From NCBI GenBank assembly GCA_963989385.1, contig OZ022513.1, positions 17,777,928-17,841,927 of the forward strand: a DNA stretch of 64,000 bases, read 5' to 3'. Source of the stretch: Ctena decussata. Lineage: Eukaryota; Mollusca; Bivalvia; Lucinida; Lucinidae. A model generated the notes under the pieces. That model was not told the DNA's origin, did not search any database, and saw only the letters and a list, made by a program, of their open reading frames with translations. Made by a program: the position numbers and the translations under genes. Below, piece after piece: positions 22,953 through 33,239 of this stretch; position 1 is the stretch's first letter, and the number at the start of each line of letters is the position of its first letter.

Positions 22953-23188
22953 GAGCCGCGACACGACAAAACCAACAATGTGGTTGTGCGCCCAGCGCAG
23001 ACTCAGATCAGCCTGGGCATCCGCCTAGTCTGATCAGACACTTCACTAAGCGCTTAAAGGGTAGCTAAGGGTCTAAGCTACCTCCATGCGGACAGCGGAG
23101 ACTCTGATCAGACTGGGCGGATGCCCAGGCTGATCTGAGTCTGCGCTGGGCGCACAACCACATTGTTGGTTTTGTCGTGTCGCGGCTC
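22953..23188. mobile_element. P-family palindromic MITE, full copy, TGGG target duplication
   Basis: Starts GAGCCGCGACACGACAAAACC and ends with its mirror. Almost the whole 236 bp folds back on itself through CAGCGCAGACTCAGATCAGC, CATCCGCC(C/T)AGTCTGATCAGA and a GGTAGCT centre. TGGG is directly repeated on both sides. Confidence 0.9.
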
Positions 23189-23272
23189 TGGGTATGAATG
23201 TTTTTCTGCTTTATCTGTAGCCCCTAACGTGAAAGTTTTGGTCAAATAATAGATAGGAAAGAATGTTAATAT

Positions 23273-23508
23273 GAGCCGCGACACGAGAAAACCAACAATG
23301 TGGTCGTGCGTCCAGCGCAGACTCAGATCAGCCTGGGCAGCCGCCCAGTTTTATCAGAGTCTTGGTTAAGTGCTTAAAGGGTAGCTAAGGGTTTGAGCTA
23401 CCTCCATGCGGATAGTGAAGACTCTGATCAGACTGGGCGGATGCCCAGGCTGATCTGAGTCTGCGCTGGGCGCACAACCACATTGTTGGTTATCTCGTGT
23501 CACGGCTC
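23273..23508. mobile_element. P-family palindromic MITE, full copy
   Basis: Same structure as 22953-23188 and only 84 bp away. Flanks ATAT/ATAA fit a 4-bp duplication with one change. Confidence 0.9.
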
Positions 23509-23519
23509 ATAAAAGAAAT

Positions 23520-23645
23520 GAACTTAATTTTTCCTGGTGTTTATCGAAGCATAAACTACATTGGGTCGCTAGAAAAGTTTACATGAACCCCTTACTTTGC
23601 ACGCGACCCAATGTAGTTTATACTTCGATAAACATCAGGAAAGTG
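23520..23645. repeat. Inverted repeat, arms about 45 bp
   Basis: TGGTGTTTATCGAAGCATAAACTACATTGGGTCG is mirrored by CGACCCAATGTAGTTTATACTTCGATAAACATCA. Confidence 0.7.
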
Positions 23646-23807
23646 AAATTCATTCCTAAATGAACAGTACATTGTTAGAAAAGGGTTGTTTGACTGAAGG
23701 GTAAGCCGTGGACCCAGAAGAAACGTCTCGAGATCAGTTGTCTTAACTGGATAGGCCTATACGGTTTGCCTTTTTTTCTCAAATACCTCTTTCCTTTATA
23801 ATATAGA

Positions 23808-24004
23808 TTCTTGATAGCTCAGTGGGATTAACGCTGGTCTGCTTAGCTAGCAGTCAAAGTTCGTATCTCGCTTGAGATGGAATCCTTTTCAACTGCACAC
23901 AGAGTTCCATTGCACACACCTTTTATAATCATCCTTACATTGGCTCGGTATGTCTGCAATACTGTTCAAAATGTCGTAAAACCGACTGTGTCATCCATTA
24001 ATAA
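23808..24004 (+). mobile_element. tRNA-headed SINE, copy c
   Basis: TGATAGCTCAGTGGGATTAACGC (A box region), CAAAGTTCGTATCTCG (decayed B box), body with GGAATCCTTTTCAAC and TTGCACACACC. Confidence 0.65.
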
Positions 24005-24135
24005 AGACAAGATAATTTTGATTAATACTCGGTGATAGTAGCGCAAAAGCAAAGTGTGCAGACCCTGACTAGACCGTTACAATGTTGGATTTTCGCGAAA
24101 CTTCGCACTCGCCAAAGTAAAATCTCCGTACTTAC

Positions 24136-24196
24136 TAAGAACTTTAAACGCCTGGCCATTTCCCGACTCTTTATACAGGAACCACTGTGGCGTTTC
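24136..24196 (-). CDS. Exon 7: short beta-trefoil exon
   Basis: 61 nt, phase 0 in and phase 1 out, encoding residues 247-266. The acceptor is TTTTTCCAG and the donor is TTA|GTAAGTAC, both strong. The peptide ETPQWFLYKESGNGQAFKVL aligns in pattern with the IL-1 segment of form R-F-x-F-x-x-S-x-S-G-x-x-x-x-F that precedes the Trp-Phe-Leu strand. Exons 6 and 8 cannot be joined directly without a frame break, and this exon supplies exactly the missing phase change. Confidence 0.8.
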
Positions 24197-24271
24197 CTGG
24201 AAAAATGTACATTGTTATAGAATCAATAAATACGAATTCACAGTAAAGACATCTTGTGTATCCGCAGTTGT

Positions 24272-24443
24272 CCCAGCAGGCGTATGACGTCGAATGACGT
24301 CGTGCTGACATCGATGCGACGTCGCCACGTCGCATCGTCTTCAATACGACGTTATTTCGACATTAAGTCGTATCGACATCATTTCGACGTCAAGTCGCAT
24401 CGACGTCAAAATGACGCCATTTTGATGTTATCTGCCCGCTGGG
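24272..24443. mobile_element. G-family MITE copy 3
   Basis: CCCAGCAGGCGTATGACGTCG to TCTGCCCGCTGGG, packed with GACGTC and TCGCATCGACGTC words in both orientations. Confidence 0.7.
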
Positions 24444-24740
24444 TGTGTGATTTAAGAAATTTGTATATTGCGCGTTACTATCGTTTCAGACCCAATATGT
24501 ATAAGTTAGTGGAACTTTTTTCTTTTTTTCTTCAGATAATAAAAATGTTTAAGAAATTTGTCGATATATGTATTTAAAGCTTTCAAACGGCGTGAACAAT
24601 TCGTTTTTGTTTAAAGTATTTAATAGACGAACAACTTTTGTACCTTCTCCATGTGTATCAATTTGAAATTAACTATGATGCTATTAAGATTTTCGAGTGC
24701 AATCAGTAAGATACGTTTGGTTTTAACTTATTATGTGTAT

Positions 24741-24848
24741 CCCAATGGGCACGGCATTGAACGGCACGGCATCGATGTTGATTCAGCGTCATAACGTTGA
24801 ATTAGCGTCGATTCAGTGTTAGTTTTTTTGGCAATGTGTGCCTGCTGG
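24741..24848. mobile_element. G-family-like MITE with CGTTGAAT words, copy 4
   Basis: CCCAATGGGCACGGC to GTGTGCCTGCTGG. The interior has ATTCAGCGTC, CGTTGAATTAGCGTC and GATTCAGTG. A related CGTTGA-rich fragment is at 4065-4150 and another at 29890-29985. Confidence 0.55.
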
Positions 24849-25056
24849 TATGACTTAGTAAGTTAGTTGTGTGTGAAGTGTTGTCAATTTTTTGAGGCAA
24901 TATTTCAACTGATTATTGTTTATCAGTCCCTATCACATATTTGCTTAATGTTTGTCGCGTATATGTTGTAACAGATGGGCCAGTTGGCCTAGTGTTGAAT
25001 AATAAATTCCGAAATTCCTGTGACTGTACATTCCACACATTTGCGCCAGTTGATGC

Positions 25057-25414
25057 CAGGCCCGGATCCAGACCACCACGTACTGGTGGGGCTATGGATA
25101 ACTGGTGGGGCTCGGAGGTTCCGAGATGTATGCATGTGGGAGGGGCTTGAAAATATATGACATAATTAGGGATCAATTGATGAGAATTTTTGATGTCATT
25201 CTTGCCTTGAAATATATATTGTGATATCTTATTAGAATCGCCTCGGCGAGGCGATTCTAATGAGAAGTCACAAGATAATCTAACCACATGGATAAATTAC
25301 ATCAAACTGTCTTCAGATACTCCTTATTTTCTGGATGCATACATATTATGTATAACACAGAGGCCCAGATGGCGGGGCTGAAGCCCCAAAGCCCACCCCC
25401 TGGATCCGGGGCTG
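25057..25414. mobile_element. V-family MITE (CAGGCCCGGATCCAG ends), GATGC target duplication
   Basis: 358 bp from CAGGCCCGGATCCAG to CTGGATCCGGGGCTG, with GATGC directly on both sides. A central palindrome TTAGAATCGCCTCGGCGAGGCGATTCTAA sits at about 25232-25262. Second copy at 30946-31315. Confidence 0.85.
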
Positions 25415-25919
25415 GATGCAGTTGGTCAGTTCCAACTAGAGTGACATTCAATCTCTGATTCTGCCGAATGCCGAATTGCATTCATTTTTGTTCAGTTCTG
25501 GCAATCATTTGCGGAAGCTGGAATATTTAATTTTCAAGACGGAATGGAATTGCGCGTTTAACCAGGCACGATTAGACGGCAGTCCATAGCAAAGATCCAA
25601 CTAATGTTTGCATACATGCAACTGGTACATGTAACCATGAAACATTTTAGCGTAAGTTTTGCCAGCAGTGTTGATCCAAATCAAACTATTATATGACCAA
25701 GATGTAACACACAATTTCATTGGCTGATTTGACGTTACGTTTCGGTCAATATTTTGCGATATTCACCGGCAAGTCAGTGGATATTACTTTTACGCTGACG
25801 TCATCGTATTTTCGTGACGTAACGTCTGATGTACGTTAATGTTAATGGCGTAACGTTGCGAGATTATACCATGTAGTACCGTCATAAATATCAAAGGAAA
25901 CTGTATTTAGAATAGTCAT

Positions 25920-26075
25920 ATAATAAAACAATTGTTGACCTTTATTTCGGTGAATATGCAGTTGTATTGACCTGCAAACAAAACATATTGACCTCCGCTT
26001 CGCGTCGGTCAATATGTTGTTTGCAGGTCAATAAAACTGCATATTCACCTCAACAAAGGTCAATAATTGTATAAT
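25920..26075. repeat. Foldback, arms about 70 bp
   Basis: TTGACCTTTATTTCGGTGAATATGCAGTTGTATTGACCTGCAAAC is mirrored after a short TCCGCTTCGCGTCGG centre. Confidence 0.75.
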
Positions 26076-26175
26076 ATTATATTTTAGGCGTACTCCTTGA
26101 TGCTGTTGTCTTTACATCCAGTTGAGATAAACTTCTGTAATGACGTTGGTAGCGGCTGTAGGACTAAAAATAATT

Positions 26176-26310
26176 GAGCCGCGACACGACATAAACAAAG
26201 TGGCATGTGCGCCCGGCGAAGACTCAATTCAGCCTGGACATCCGCCCAGTCTGAACAGTCTTCGCTCTCGGATTGGAGGTGGCTTAGACACATAGCTAGC
26301 CTTTAAAGAT
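26176..26310. mobile_element. P-family palindromic MITE, truncated copy
   Basis: Starts GAGCCGCGACACGACATAAACAAAG and stops after the GGTGGCTTAGACACATAGCTAGCC centre; the right half is missing. Confidence 0.8.
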
Positions 26311-26339
26311 TGTCTCCCTCGTTTATTTCATGTTTTCAG

Positions 26340-27360
26340 AAACAGATCTTTTAACAAAATTTCGTTAGACAATATGTAATAGTCTCATAATAAACCGTAC
26401 ACGTTTTGAGAAAATGCATGTTTTTTCGATAAATGAGGAATGGAAAACATTCTTCAAATTAAAATGCAAATTACCTATTTCATTTCCTCACGGCCAGTAA
26501 GAATATCGATTTTGACCGAACAGAACAGAACAGAACATATATGAGCCGCGACGCGAGAAAACCAACAAAGTGGTTGTGCGTCCAGCGCAGACTCAGTTCA
26601 GCCTGGGCATCCGCCCAGTCTGATCAGAGTCTTCGCTGTCCGCATGGAGGTAGCTTAAACCCTTAGCTACCCTTTAAGCGCTAAGTGAAGACTCTGATAA
26701 GACAGGGTGGATGTCCAGGCTGATCTGTGTCTGCGCATGGCGCACAACCACATTGTTGGTTTTCTCGTGTCGCGGCTCATATTTCATTTGACTTGTACAT
26801 AATACATCGTCACACAAAGTAACACAATATCAAAGGCATATAATGTCACGTATCAGAATACAGTTTATCAGAGTTTTTCAGAGTTTATAATAGAATTTTC
26901 TCGCACATTTACAGGTGCGTGAGGATGCACCATATCAAGTAATTTAGCACAAGGTTAATAAGGTTGTTAAATAAATTGTCTAAAACTACGAGAACTATGC
27001 AAAAAGACAGAATAGCGTACATGTGTATTAAAGTAGTTGAAAGAACTTACATATCGTTGTTTAAAATATTTGTTCTCCTTTTTAAAGCTAGGAGACCACG
27101 TTTGTCATGTGGTCATGTACAGGTATTTTTCTTATTCGTGCACGTGATTGTGACGTATGAATAAATTATTTTTGTCCAATAATGCGATTTCAAGCGCGGT
27201 CCGCGATCGTTTAAAAATTGATCTTATTTTTTGTTTTTAAGTCACTTTTATCAAATATTATTATCCAAACTCTATTTCAAATGTATACTTAGAGCCTTTC
27301 GGAGGTATTGCATGAAATATTACATCAAATCATTTTTTGTTATTATTATAAAGGGAGTAA
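26340..27360 (-). repeat. Dispersed repeat R1 copy 2 with a 576-bp insertion
   Basis: 26400-26517 and 27094-27360 together match the reverse complement of 14630-15000. GACC is present at both edges of the intervening 26518-27093 block, which holds a P-family MITE, so this block looks like an insertion with a 4-bp duplication. Confidence 0.6.
26543..26778. mobile_element. P-family palindromic MITE, full copy, ATAT target duplication
   Basis: GAGCCGCGACGCGAGAAAACC to its mirror, ATAT on both sides. Confidence 0.9.
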
Positions 27361-27369
27361 ATCTTTAAG

Positions 27370-27603
27370 CCCACAGCGAAGACTCTGATCAGGCTGGGCG
27401 GATGCACAGGCTGAGCTGAGTCTTCGCATGGCGCATCTGCCCAGTCTGAGCAGTCTTCGCTGTCGGCTTGGAGGTAGCTTAGACACATAGCTACCCGATA
27501 AGCGCAAAGCGAAGACTCTGATCAGGCTGGGCGGATGCCCAGAATGATCTGAGTCTTCGCTGGGCGCACATGCCAATTTGTTTGTTTTCTCATGTCGCGA
27601 CTC
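27370..27603. mobile_element. P-family palindromic MITE, rearranged copy next to exon 6
   Basis: Contains two copies of the GAAGACTCTGATCAGGCTGGGCGGATG block and ends CATGTCGCGACTC. The left terminus is lost. It ends 22 bp from the donor of exon 6. Confidence 0.8.
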
Positions 27604-27624
27604 AGTCAATGAGGCACCCCTTAC

Positions 27625-27773
27625 CTGAACTGTTACTGCAACGCCCCCATCATCAGAAACATGCATGTAGCCTTTTCGCCTCGGATCTGCAGGATCTTGC
27701 TTGTACAAACATGCGTCGTAAGATGTTTCACCCGTCCCTTCGTCGAGCTCGCATTTTGTCTTCAGGCAGATGT
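27625..27773 (-). CDS. Exon 6: middle beta-trefoil segment
   Basis: 149 nt, entry phase 1 and exit phase 0, encoding residues 198-246. The acceptor is TTTTTAACCAG and the donor is TTCAG|GTAAGG. The peptide begins ICLKTKCELDEG and contains KGYMHVSDDGG (230-240) and VAVTVQ (241-246), the second trefoil pseudo-repeat. Three cysteines (199, 204, 218) could pair or stay free. The opposite strand carries a 107-codon ORF that is a shadow. A palindromic MITE ends 22 bp beyond the donor, inside intron 6. Confidence 0.8.
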
Positions 27774-27879
27774 CTGGTTAAAAATAAATTAGAGCTGCAC
27801 CACGCTAGGAAGGTACTGTACGTACATTGTATATGTACTAGAAAAGAGCCCGCGCAAGCGCGGAAATATTTCATGATGG

Positions 27880-28640
27880 TCAAGTTTATATAAAAAAGTG
27901 AGTTTTAATTTTTCAATGTAAATGGCCTTAGGCCCATGTGAAGATATGACCTTTACCATGAATACTCACTAAAGTTTCATTGACCTAATTAGTTGTCTGC
28001 ATCTACAAACTTTCAGGTAGCAGACTGCATTGTTTCTAAAAAAAATCAACTTTTTTCACTTTTTCCTATAGAAAAACCTAAGTGACTCAAAAGTTGACCT
28101 TGCCGCAAACAGATCAAGGTCATCCCAGGGTCATCATTTATATAAATTTTGTTGAGCTTTTGAGTCCTTGATGCGACATGCTAAGTTTCAAGATCATAGG
28201 ATTTGTGGTTCTGGGGGAGAATTGGTTGATTTGATGCTTAACGTCCACGGTAAACAGCTAAGGTCATGTCGGGACGGTCAGTTAACCTAACCACACTATT
28301 CCTGGGCAGGCTTAGACCTCTTAAGCGGTTAACCAGTAGTACTGTACTAAGTGCACATACTTTCGCCAGTAACTGACAACTGCCCTTCTTGAATCAGCGG
28401 AAGGAGAAACGAAAGTATGTGGCCAGACCGGGTTTCGAACCCAGGACCTCTGACTTATGTCAGGTGCCCTACCGATTGCGCTACGCGGCCCGGCGTGGTC
28501 CTGGGGAGAAGATTTTTGAAATTTTTTACCATAATAAATGTTTGCCATCTTGGTTATGTGACCTGTCCTAGGTATTTTTTTCTGAAAAAATTGGGTCCTG
28601 GAACGTTTTGGGGGAAAATATTCAAGCCCTCTGAAGACTA
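27880..28640. repeat. Unit of a GGTTCTGGGGGAGAA-type repeat, interrupted by a SINE
   Basis: ATGACCTT, AAGTTTCATTGACC, TTTCAAGATCATAGGATTTGTGGTTCTGG resemble the unit of the 17100-19275 element. The SINE at 28222-28494 interrupts it. Confidence 0.5.
28222..28494 (-). mobile_element. S1-family tRNA-derived SINE, minus strand
   Basis: Tail TTGGTTGATTTGATGCTTAACG at the left, tRNA-like head at the right, read on the minus strand as GGGCCGCGTAGCGCAATCGG and GGGTTTCGAACCC's complement region. Near-direct repeats GTGGTTCTGGGGGAGAA and GTGGTCCTGGGGAGAA flank it. Confidence 0.8.
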
Positions 28641-29158
28641 AAGGCTGAATCACTGAAATGGATTTGTCTGCTTCGCTGGAAAAAATGCCCTTTCTTACCT
28701 GGCGCATGTGTGTTAACCTTAGACATTTTTATTTTTTGTCTTTTCGAAAGTTCAGTTCAGTTTGAATTATCCAAACGACGTTACCCAAGTGGCTCAGCGG
28801 TACGTAACCGTAGCCGCACACACTTGGCGCCGTGTGTCCGTCCAACTTTTCGAAAGACCATGTGCGTTGAGCTTTATTCTTCAATGGGCGAGTTCGACTG
28901 GCTACTCGTATTGACTATCGTTCTGGAAGAAAATGGGTCGTTTCGAGCCAGGGCCGTCGGGACTATGACCATTTAGTTCTTCATCCGTTTAGACATATGA
29001 GCAAAAAATGCAAAAATAAATCGTTATTTATGGGGAATGATGTACGTTCATGGGTCGGATTTTTGCATTAGAACCTGCTAAATTTGGACTTGCTAAGCAG
29101 CGCGCCGATATAACGACGCAGAACCGAAACGACCGGATTAATTTAAAACGTGTATTCG

Positions 29159-29608
29159 GGTCCTACTAAAGACAGAAAAGGACTTTTGCCACTGAAAAGG
29201 GCCGAAAAGAACTTTCGGCACCGAAAAGGACTTTTTAAATGCCATTATATGCTATAATCTATAAAGGGTAAAATATTTTATTTCTAAACATAATTTTCTA
29301 GAACATTAAGTGAAAAATGCCCTTTTCGGTGCCCGAAATTCGGCATTTGCGATGTCCTTTTCGGTACATGGCGTCTCTTCACTGACCAGAAGTGGAGTCT
29401 TTTTCGGTGCTGTTTTTTTGTTGTAAAATTTTAGGATGAAGATACTACAATTCACAAACTTATTATTCAAGCGCTGATTACTATCATGATGATATTAAAA
29501 TTTCTAAAACATATGTTTATATGACATTTAACGGCAAATAAAAGTCCTTTTCGGTGCCCGAAAGTTCTTTTCGCTGGGGTTGGTCCTTTTCTGTTTTTAG
29601 TAGGACCG
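29159..29608. mobile_element. MITE with 9-10-bp target duplication (Mutator-like)
   Basis: 450 bp with mirrored ends GGTCCTACTAAAGACAGAAAAGGAC and GTCCTTTTCTGTTTTTAGTAGGACC. CGTGTATTCG is repeated directly at 29149-29158 and 29609-29618. A 9-bp duplication is the hallmark of Mutator-like elements. The interior repeats TTTTCGGTGCCGAAA words. Confidence 0.75.
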
Positions 29609-30116
29609 CGTGTATTCGAGTACACGATAATTTCACTCGAACGCACCCATTGTTGACAAATAGTCGAAGTTTCTAGAAAAATACTTGGGAGAATTTAAAA
29701 TGAAAGACGAATTTAATTCCCAAATTCTTTAAATCTACGTGAAACTAAAACACACGCTAACCGAAATTATCAATGATAGCAATATGCGAAAGAACCAGTA
29801 TAGAAATTACGCTTGAAAATGCCACCAATTTTGCAGTTTATGCGTTACTTCGTTTATTTAGTATTATAGATATGTGAAAAAGTCAGGCTTCCCACCGCAG
29901 TCACAACGTAGAGTCAACACTGAATCAACGTTCATTATACGTCATGACACACAACGTAGCACCAACACTGAACGTCATGGTTTAGTTGATGCGCATACGA
30001 GGTGCCATTTTACTGAAAAAAGCTGACGGGCGCGTGGGGCGGGGAGGGGAGGGGTGGGGGTTGGAGGCGGCAGCAAACTACCATCTTTTATCTAGTTAAT
30101 CGTCAAGCAATGCAGT

Positions 30117-30445
30117 ATGCCTTATTTACAAAAGCGAAACAATAGTAGGAAACTAACCTCGTACAGTGTGTTTTACCATATATTAAAGTTGATATTGAAA
30201 GTGTCAGCGAACATATTTCATTTATTTTTCAACCTTTTTTTTCTTTCTTTGTCTTTTTTTTTTTTTTTGAGAAATTCAAAAAAGTTTTGTTTGTTTAAAG
30301 TTGGCCACTTACTCACTTATAATCGTTTACAAAGAAAAATGATCAGCGGGTTCTCCTTGAAAGAAAAAAAGCTACGACAAGTGTATCTGACATATATGCG
30401 ATACTTTCCGTAAAAGTTACATGTAATACTTATAAATCCACTTAC
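30117..30445. other. Intron 5 start region, no separate feature
   Basis: AT-rich sequence with poly-T at 30237-30269. The 98-codon plus-strand ORF here is low-complexity and not supported. Confidence 0.4.
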
Positions 30446-30613
30446 TGTATTTTTCCTCATCATCTGATTCGGACACTTCAAATCGGACTTGTCCATCAAC
30501 AATAGCAAGATAGAGTTGTGTGCCGGCCACTTTCATTCTATAAATGTGTGTGTCTTTAAATGTGGACCCATAACAGTTCTTATAGTGTAGGTCTCGCACA
30601 GACGGCTCGTCAG
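30446..30613 (-). CDS. Exon 5: first beta-trefoil segment
   Basis: 168 nt, phase 1 in and phase 1 out, encoding residues 142-196 plus split codons at both ends. The acceptor is TTTATTTAAG and the donor is ACA|GTAAGT. It contains the first trefoil pseudo-repeat: THIYRMKV (162-169), TQLYLAI (172-178), then DGQVRFEV (180-187) and an acidic run SESDDEEK. This resembles the N-terminal strands of IL-1 cytokines (a (F/Y)R-I/M strand, an aromatic-Leu strand, a short Q-L/V turn) and the exon ends just after EEK, close to where I recall the IL-1 receptor antagonist exon ending. An FGF-like reading is the main alternative. Identification rests on pattern, not on a database search. Confidence 0.8.
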
Positions 30614-30945
30614 CTTAAATAAATATGAAAAGCATGCTACAATGTGTTACGAAATTTTCGCCAAGAGGAACACAGACCAAATTTATTACTAGTATCCTCA
30701 ATATCCTCAACACAGACCTGTCATTTCGCGAAATATTTCCAAGGTTTGCGTTTTTAAGTAACGGCACATGTTGATGGTGTAAAATAAATCATTTACAGCA
30801 CTATCAAATATATACAGTATATATGCTACCATCAGGTATTCCTCTATCTCAGTCTTAACACCGCTCTGCCAATTCCGTGAATCAGGCCTCGGATGTATGT
30901 AGACGTTTGTTTCAAAATGCAACATTTTGTTCGCCGGAAAAAGTA

Positions 30946-31315
30946 CAGGCCCGGATCAAGACCACCACGTACTGGTGGGGCTCTGGATAACTGGTGGGGC
31001 TGAGAGTTGCCGAGATGTGTGTGTGTGTGTGTGAGGGGCTTGAAAATATTTTACTATTTAGGGATCAGTTTGGTGAGAATTTTTGAAAATGTCTTATTTG
31101 CCTTGAAATATATGTTGTGATCTCATTAGAATCGCCTCGATGAGGCGATTCTAATGAGATTTCACAACATATATTTGAATCTAACCGCATGAATAAATTA
31201 TCTCAAACTGTCATCAGATACTCCTAATTATCTTGAGGTGTACATATTATACATAACACAGAGGCCCAGATGGCGGGGCTGAAGCCCCAAAGCCCACCCC
31301 CAGAATCCAGGGCTG
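30946..31315. mobile_element. V-family MITE copy 2, AAGTA target duplication
   Basis: 370 bp, ends CAGGCCCGGATCAAG and CAGAATCCAGGGCTG, AAGTA on both sides. The uninterrupted T-family copy at 59460 shows the empty site GAGAGTATACGCC. Confidence 0.9.
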
Positions 31316-31407
31316 AAGTATACGCCGAAGACATACATGTAGCTCTCTAAGTCCATGAACAAGACTAAATTTCCGACCTGCGACCTTACAGCTATTGCAC
31401 GGGCATT

Positions 31408-31610
31408 CAGAGCTCTAGATAAGAGGGAGTATTTGGTGATAATTAGTGATAATTTTTGTTATTTCTGCAGAAAAACATATGTTGTGACCCCTCATCTGAA
31501 CCGTCTCGACGAGACGGTTCAGATGAGGGGTCACAACATATGGTTTCAATGAGAAATAAAAAAAATTATCATTCAATTATCATCAAATACCCCTCTTATC
31601 TAGAGCTCTG
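31408..31610. mobile_element. W-family palindromic MITE, GCATT target duplication
   Basis: 203 bp, CAGAGCTCTAGATAAGAGGG to its mirror, with GCATT on both sides and a central palindrome GAACCGTCTCGACGAGACGGTTC. Second copy at 51222-51424. Confidence 0.9.
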
Positions 31611-31809
31611 GCATTACTTTGTTGCTTTGCTGTTGGCAAAACAAAATAGTCATTTTTTATGCCGAGACAGAAAATACATTTGTTTCTTTCTTTTGTATTA
31701 TTTATTTTGTGCGACAGTCTCGGCCATCTTTGTTTATGTCGTTGTCATGCTAAGTAGTCCCACAATATGCATCCGAGGACTAATTCACGGAATTGGCCGA
31801 GGAGTTCCG

Positions 31810-32936
31810 GCCTAGGCAATAAATCGTATAGCAGTGGATTAAATAACAGAATATAAAAAACGCATCGACGCGAGGAAACCCGTGCAAACGAGACAAATCA
31901 TTCAGAAAAGAATCAATAGGATGCCACATAGAGCTCTCCTATTATCTGTTTGCAAATGCATATTTTCATCCTTCACATAGTCGCAAAATATACCTTTTTC
32001 ACATTGTTTCTGTGCATGCATGCAGCAGCTTGGGAGGCGTATTATTTCTCGAGAATCGGCGAGACGTTACAAGCATGTGCCATCGGATTTTCAAGCAGTA
32101 AGACTTTCTATGTGATCAATAAAAATCATCCATATTTGTTTTAATCAGTTCTATATATAACGATTGCTTATTTTTACTTTCCGCAATCGTATAAAACAAA
32201 GATTAAAAAAAACAAACTTGTTTTTAAATTACAATTATCATTAGAAGTATCAGGCATACATATACACCAAAGAAATCACGCTTAAAATTTGCGGAAAACT
32301 TAGAAATAGGTGTATGTCCTATATTACACTGTTTCATTTTCAGTTAAGGTTAAACTACATACTATCTATTTATTATGTATTTATTTATTTATCTATTTAT
32401 TAGTACCTGACATCTACTCTCCGTTTCATTGGATGAAGTCTGAACTGTCAGAAAAATCATATGTGAAATTTGAAATTTCACTGTCCGCAATGTCGATACC
32501 AGATAAATAAGGAAAAAATAAATATTCAAATAATAAAACAGTCCTTAAGTCATTGTCTTGTCTCACGAATTACTCTAATTGTTTTCTTTTTCTTCTCGTC
32601 GTTGTTATTTTATTAGTCGTAACGGTGCATCCGAGAGGCTCGGTCGGGAATGTACCCATGGCCGCACCTCCCGGCGTCCCGAAGTCTGTCCATCAATAAC
32701 TCTAATTATTATCTGAAGGATTGACACTTATACATGTACTATATCCGGCCAATTAACAACTACATGTAACACAATCAACCATCAGAACATCACACTTTAT
32801 TTTCATCATTTAAAAAAGGCAAACTTGATTTCCCAAACTCTTATTGTAGCAAAACAACACAAATGCATTAAGCGTTGCAAAAAAAAAAAAAAATGCAAAG
32901 GTGTACAAAAAGAAGACTATCGCGACCAGGGGCGTA
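31810..32936. other. Intron 4 sequence without a recognised element
   Basis: AT-rich. A stretch at about 32406-32516 reads on the minus strand like a possible exon ending TGTCAG|GTACTA, but its phases do not fit the gene model. Nothing else is supported. Confidence 0.4.
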
Positions 32937-33172
32937 GCTAGGGGCAATAACTCAGTACGCACAATCATGATTTATACTCATTAAGGGCAATAATAAGGGG
33001 TTGAGCCGTTAAGATATTTCAAATTTTCATGTTTGTTGGCAGTAAGTATTAAAATTATGCCCAATTAACAACATTTCAGCATGAAAATACTCAGGTGTGT
33101 GTTGAAATTTTGTCAATTTGACAAAATTTCAATACGCACCTGCGTATTTGCGTATAGGTAGCTACGCCCTTG
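32937..33172 (-). mobile_element. H-family MITE copy 5, complete, GCGAC target duplication
   Basis: CAGGGGCGTAGCTAGGGGC to GGTAGCTACGCCCTTG, with GCGAC directly on both sides. Nearly identical to 2464-2627 over its right part. Confidence 0.9.
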
Positions 33173-33239
33173 GCGACTATTACATGTATCAAGTTATAAT
33201 CCTATTTATGTCCCAGTGGCGTTACGTTTTACGGAAGGA

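Larger units (their letters stand above)
30862..31809. mobile_element. T-family element carrying two nested insertions
   Basis: Left CCAATTCCGTGAATCAGGCCTCGG and right CACGGAATTGGCCGAGGAGTTCCG match the ends of 59361-59763. The interior matches that copy (TATACGCCGAAG, CCGACCTGCGACC, TGCGACAGT) except for a V-family insertion (30946-31315) and a W-family insertion (31408-31610). Confidence 0.8.

Noticed and set aside
26084..26160. Possible alternative exon on the minus strand (ends in KFISTGCKDNSIKEYA)
   Set aside because: An acceptor-like TTTTTAG precedes it and the peptide looks cytokine-like, but it needs entry phase 1 while exon 6 leaves phase 0, and it overlaps a region bordered by a MITE.
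27570..27893. 107-codon plus-strand ORF
   Set aside because: Shadow of exon 6 and a MITE; the minus strand has splice sites and the domain pattern.
32406..32516. Possible extra exon in intron 4
   Set aside because: TGTCAG|GTACTA is a fair donor, but no acceptor and frame combination gives the phase 0 to phase 1 change needed here without a stop, and exons 4 and 5 already join correctly.
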